Shown piece after piece: positions 57,352-64,000 of a DNA stretch of 64,000 nucleotides. The notes beneath the pieces are model-generated. The model did not search any database and was not told the DNA's origin. It saw nothing but the letters and a program-made list of their open reading frames with translations. The stretch comes from Actinophytocola sp044466355 (GTDB lineage: Bacteria > Actinomycetota > Actinomycetes > Mycobacteriales > Pseudonocardiaceae): assembly GCF_044466355.1 (NCBI RefSeq), contig NZ_JBITMQ010000015.1:62001-126000 (forward strand), given 5' to 3'. A program made the position numbers and the translations under genes. Every line of letters begins with the position of its first letter. Positions within the stretch are counted from its first letter, which is position 1.

Positions 57352-58461
57352 GTGCTGACAAGGAAATCCACCCGTGTCGTGGCGGGTTCGCTCGCGGTGG
57401 CGCTCGGCTGTGTCGCCACCGTGCCGGCGGCCGCCGACCCACGCCACGACCACGGCCACACCGACGTCCAGGCGGTCATCGACGACTTCGTCGCCGACGG
57501 GGCACCGGGCGCGATGGTCTACGCCCAGGACCGGCACCACCGCTGGTCGGTCGCCAGCGGCACCCGCGAACTCGGCACCGACCGGCCGATCCGGCCCCGC
57601 GACCGGGTGCGGGTCGCGAGCAACACCAAGATGTTCGTCGCCGCGGTGGTGCTGCGACTCGTCCAGGACGGCGAGGTCGAACTGGACGCGCCCGTCGAGG
57701 AGTACGTGCCGGGGCTGGTGGCCGGCAACGGGTACGACGGCACGAAGATCACCGTCCGGCAGCTGTTGCAGCACACCAGCGGGATGGCCGACTACGTCGC
57801 CGACGTGCTGGCCGACCCGGACGCGAACAACCACCCCTGGCGCCCGGAGGAGCTGGTCGCGATCGGGCTGAGCCACCCGCCGCGGTTCGCGCCGGGCGAC
57901 GGGTGGGCGTACTCGAACACCGGGTACATCGTGCTCGGCCTGATCGTCGAGGCGGTCACGGGCAACGACCTCGGTGACGAGATCAGCGACCGGCTGATCC
58001 GGCCGCTCGGGCTGGGCTCGACCACGTACCCGGAGGCGGGCGACAAGCGGATCCGGGGGCCGCACGCGCACGGGTACTACGCGTTCCCCGGGCAGCCCGT
58101 CACGGACATCACCGAGCTGGAGCCGAGCCTGCCCGGTGCCGCGGGCTCGCTCATCTCCACCGGCCCGGACCTGACCCGGTTCGTGCGGGCCCTGTTGTCC
58201 GGCAAGGTGTTGCGCCCCGACCTGCTGCGGGAGATGCGCACGACCGTCGAGGCGGCGGGGTACGACTACGGCCTCGGCATCGGCGAGATCTCCCTGCCCT
58301 GCGGCGGTACCGCGTGGGGACACGCGGGGAACCTGCCCGGCTACGACACGTTCACCGCCGTCACGGAGGACGGCCGCTCGGTGTTCGTCGTCGTCAACGG
58401 GCGGCTGGCGGACGGCCGGGCCGCGAACGTGTGGAAAGCGGCGGAGACCGCACTCTGCTGA
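57352..58461 (+). CDS. Secreted serine hydrolase (beta-lactamase/D,D-peptidase family)
   Basis: 369 aa from the GTG at 57352. A signal peptide (RVVAGSLAVALGCVATVPAAA) is followed by a class-C beta-lactamase-like fold with the SxxK nucleophile in VASNTKMFVAAV, YSNTGY (Tyr-x-Asn) and a terminal HAGNLPGYDT in place of KTG. Such proteins are D,D-carboxypeptidases, esterases or aminopeptidase-like. The substrate is not decidable. It stands alone, convergent with the alpha/beta hydrolase gene. Confidence 0.87.
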   Translation: MLTRKSTRVVAGSLAVALGCVATVPAAADPRHDHGHTDVQAVIDDFVADGAPGAMVYAQDRHHRWSVASGTRELGTDRPIRPRDRVRVASNTKMFVAAVVLRLVQDGEVELDAPVEEYVPGLVAGNGYDGTKITVRQLLQHTSGMADYVADVLADPDANNHPWRPEELVAIGLSHPPRFAPGDGWAYSNTGYIVLGLIVEAVTGNDLGDEISDRLIRPLGLGSTTYPEAGDKRIRGPHAHGYYAFPGQPVTDITELEPSLPGAAGSLISTGPDLTRFVRALLSGKVLRPDLLREMRTTVEAAGYDYGLGIGEISLPCGGTAWGHAGNLPGYDTFTAVTEDGRSVFVVVNGRLADGRAANVWKAAETALC

Positions 58462-58467
58462 CCGCGG

Positions 58468-59255
58468 TCAGCCGGTGAAGAAGTCCTTCAGCACCACGGA
58501 GATCGTCGCCGGATCGGCCACATGGGACTGTCCGGCGACGACCTTCCGCGTCGCGTTGGGGACAAGGGCGGCGATGGCGTCCGCGGCCGCGTCGAAGTAG
58601 CCCGGCCGCAGACCGCTCATGTGCGGGTCCGGCACGCCGCCGGTGGCGACGAGGGTCGGCTGGGTGATGCGGGCCAGCTCGGCGGCGGGTGGCGTCCCGT
58701 CGCCGAGGCACGCCGCGTCGTAGCCCAGGGTGTGGGCGATCTTCAGCAGTCCGGGCCACATCGGCGACCCGGCCGCGGCCGTGATGTCGTCCTCGCCGGA
58801 GCCGGCGAGCCGCATGAACAGCCGCAGCGCCGCGTCCCGGTCGTCCATGGCGAGGGCGGCGTCGAGCTGTGTCACGTACTCACGCCAGCCCACCGCCGCG
58901 GCCTCGCCGACCGCGTACGGCACCTCGTACACGGACAGCCGGTCGATCGGCAGACCGGCCGCGGCGGCCCGCAGGGCGAGCGCACCACCGGACGAGACGC
59001 CGTGGACGTGGGCCGTGCCGCCCGCCGCCTCGATCAGGGTGGCGAGGTCCTCGACCTCCCGTTCCAGCGCGTACGGCTGGGTGTCGCCGCTGCCGCCCCG
59101 GCCGCGGCGCGCGTAGTTGTACACGGTGAACCACCGCGACAAGGCGGTCGCGAGCGACGCGTTCTCCGCGCCGTCGTCGAGACCGCCACCCACGAGCACG
59201 ACGGCAGGGCCCTCGCCCTCGCGGGTGTACGCGAGGACCGTGCCGTCGGGTGAGG

Positions 59256-59259
<4 letters not shown>
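58468..59259 (-). CDS. Alpha/beta fold hydrolase
   Basis: 263 aa. It has LVGGGLDDGAENA (oxyanion strand), the nucleophile elbow HGVSSGGALALRAA, an acid region near QPTLVATGGVPDPHM and a terminal catalytic His in VVAGQSHVADP. A small soluble hydrolase of broad family; substrate unknown. Its start overlaps the gcvP stop by 4 bases, so it is translated with the glycine-cleavage gene and comes under the glycine riboswitch as well. Confidence 0.87.
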
Positions 59260-62126
<2,867 letters not shown>

Positions 62127-62167
62127 CGGCGCGCCTCCGGGCGTGGGGTGGGCATGCGGACTGCTGC

Positions 62168-62362
62168 CCTCCCCCTCTGTCCGTGCACGCTAGGACGTGC
62201 GCCTGAGAGCTTCATCCAGATCACCTGGACTTGCACCTTCGGCGGGCCCGGTCACCCGGTCCGCTTTCCAGAGGCGTCTACTCCACGCGGTTCGGGTGCC
62301 TGAGAGGTTCCGGGGAGGATTTGCTCCTTCGGCGCCGAGCCGGGGCTCGGTCTCTCCCGCGC
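62168..62362 (-). ncRNA. Tandem glycine riboswitch
   Basis: Read on the minus strand, two aptamers follow one another. The first has GCGGGAGAGACC, GGCGCCGAAGGAGCAA and GGAACCTCTCAGGCACCC. After a short linker the second has GGAGTAGACGCCTCTGGAAAGCGG, CGCCGAAGGTGCAAGTCC and GAAGCTCTCAGGCGCACG. It ends in GGACAGAGGGGGAGG about 45 bases before the gcvP start. These are the standard conserved boxes of glycine riboswitches, which switch on the cleavage system when glycine is abundant. Confidence 0.95.
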
Positions 62363-62469
62363 GGGATCAGCGACTACGCCGGTAGCGTACCCCCAGACAG
62401 GTCCCCGAAGCGCGCAAGGTCACGAACGTCAAGGGGTCCTTCAGCACGCAGGAAAAACCAGGGCCCAGG

Positions 62470-63027
<558 letters not shown>

Positions 63028-63187
63028 GCCTGCCTCCAGTCTCCTGCCACGCGCGAGCCGTTGGCTCGTCGATACGACGGTAGGTCGGCGGGGAGACCGG
63101 GTCAACGCGACGCGCGGGAGCGCGCGTCGCAAACCTAAACCTGATGTGTAGCCTTCGTTACCGATCGGATATCTGTGTGGTGCCGTC

Positions 63188-63661
63188 TCACGTGTCCGCG
63201 CCGCGGAAATCCTCCGGCGACACGCTGTCGAGGAACTCGCGGAACTTCTCGACCTCGTCCTCCTGCTCGTCCGGGATGATCAGCCCGGCCTCCTGGAGCA
63301 CGGCGTCCTCCGCGTGGATGGGGACCCCGATCCGCAGCGCGAGGGCCACGGAGTCACTCGGCCGCGCGGACACCCGCACGTCACCGTCGAACACGAGTTC
63401 CGCGAAGAAGGTGCCCTCCCGCAGGTCCGTGATCCGCACCTGCTCGAGCTCTCGCCCCAACGCTCCGATCACGTCCTTGAGCAGGTCGTGTGTCAGCGGT
63501 CGCGCGGGTCGCACCCCCTGCTGCTCCAGTGCGATGGCCGTCGCCTCCACGGAGCCGATCCAGATCGGGAGGTATCGCTCACCTTCGGTTTCGCGCAGCA
63601 GCAAGATCGGTTGATTGGCGGGCAACTCCACCCGCACGCCCACGACTCGCATCTCGCTCAT
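63188..63661 (-). CDS. Bifunctional nuclease family protein (DUF151, Rv1829-like)
   Basis: 157 aa. The DUF151 core is LLLRETEGERYLPIWIGSVEATAIALEQQGVRPARPLTHDLL, then VRVSARPSDSVALALRIGVPIHAEDAVL. A short acidic tail follows (IPDEQEDEVEKFREFLDSV). Plant and bacterial members are reported to have nuclease activity; in actinobacteria the role is unsettled. It sits between two MerR regulators, exactly as Rv1829 does, and precedes the Rv1830-like gene by 161 bases. Confidence 0.93.
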   Translation of the reverse strand: MSEMRVVGVRVELPANQPILLLRETEGERYLPIWIGSVEATAIALEQQGVRPARPLTHDLLKDVIGALGRELEQVRITDLREGTFFAELVFDGDVRVSARPSDSVALALRIGVPIHAEDAVLQEAGLIIPDEQEDEVEKFREFLDSVSPEDFRGADT

Positions 63662-63825
63662 CGGGTTCGCCTCCCTCCGACTGGCTCAGCGAGGATGTAC
63701 AACCACATCTTCGAGCATCGCTCATCGCTGGCATCGACGCTACCCGCCATCCGGTTTCGACGCTTGTGCAATCCTGAATCGATCGGATGCCGATGCCACA
63801 TCGTGCCAACGAGTTGATCTTCAGC

Positions 63826-64000
63826 TTACTTCCCCGCGATGCGCCGCAAACCCGCCTTGACTAGCAACGTGTGCAGCCCGACGGACAGCGCGGCCAGCTC
63901 ACGGACCGCCTCGTCCGCCTTGTCCCCGCGCAGGGGAGCCACGATCTGCTCGACCAGGCCGACCTCGCGGTCGGCCGCCGCGCGGAAGCCCCGCAGGTGC
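63826..64000 (-). CDS. MerR family regulator (Rv1828/FtsR-like), C-terminal part
   Basis: The gene enters from the right edge; only its last 57 codons are present. They read HLRGFRAAADREVGLVEQIV, then APLRGDKADEAVRELAALSVGLHTLLVKAGLRRIAGK and stop TAA (63826-63828). This resembles the end of Rv1828/FtsR, and its position next to the bifunctional nuclease gene supports that. The DNA-binding domain is outside the window, so the assignment rests on the tail and order. Confidence 0.75.
   Translation of the reverse strand, partial: HLRGFRAAADREVGLVEQIVAPLRGDKADEAVRELAALSVGLHTLLVKAGLRRIAGK

Overview
The window is high-GC actinobacterial chromosome. Leaderless or GTG starts, ergothioneine genes and long blocks of gene order shared with Mycobacterium (moxR-DUF58-VWA-fabG-inhA-hemH as in Rv1479-Rv1485, acn and acnR as in Rv1475c/Rv1474c, bifunctional nuclease-MerR-gcvP as in Rv1829-Rv1832) point to the Pseudonocardiaceae (Amycolatopsis/Lentzea/Saccharothrix type). 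The genus assignment is inference.

Layout. 1-2925: sugar ABC transporter operon (minus) under a LacI-type palindrome. 2998-4579: a large imperfect inverted-repeat array followed by an Xre/RES toxin-antitoxin pair. 4935-6115: TerC-family membrane protein behind a yybP-ykoY-type (Mn2+) riboswitch. 6248-11330: a fused alpha/beta hydrolase-ABC ATPase with its permease, a DUF4253 protein and a Cys-rich protein. 11327-19202: VWA/AAA pair (Rv0959/Rv0958-like), APH-like kinase, LtrA, small membrane and hypothetical genes. 19184-24842: hemH, fabI/inhA, fabG, VWA, DUF58 and moxR. 25001-29880: TfoX-like protein, NlpC/P60 peptidase, two membrane proteins, a zinc-ribbon protein and a VOC protein. 29909-32828: acn with a consensus AcnR operator. 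33042-39780: AlkA-like glycosylase, the egtABCD ergothioneine operon, acnR and a DinB-like protein. 39841-44691: two CNNM/CorC-type membrane proteins, then an EamA exporter and a MocR regulator whose start codons overlap head to head.

45290-56498 is an 11.2 kb integrated element of visibly lower GC. A large serine integrase has inserted it into a host gene (220-residue 5' part upstream, 85-residue 3' part downstream, joining in frame across a shared CCT). Inside are two regulators, a small membrane-protein operon, a TIGR02391/Ymh-like cargo gene, a lone phage terminase small subunit without large terminase, portal or capsid genes, a winged-helix replication-type protein next to helically phased iterons, and many tiny zinc-ribbon ORFs. 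This is the architecture of a phage satellite (PICI-like), and it is the best candidate here for an undescribed system. The insertion also cuts off a downstream, translationally coupled lipoprotein gene.

56751-64000: that lipoprotein, a serine hydrolase, an alpha/beta hydrolase, gcvP behind a tandem glycine riboswitch, a MerR regulator (Rv1830-like), a bifunctional nuclease (Rv1829-like) and the end of a second MerR regulator (Rv1828/FtsR-like). No tRNA, rRNA or CRISPR was seen.
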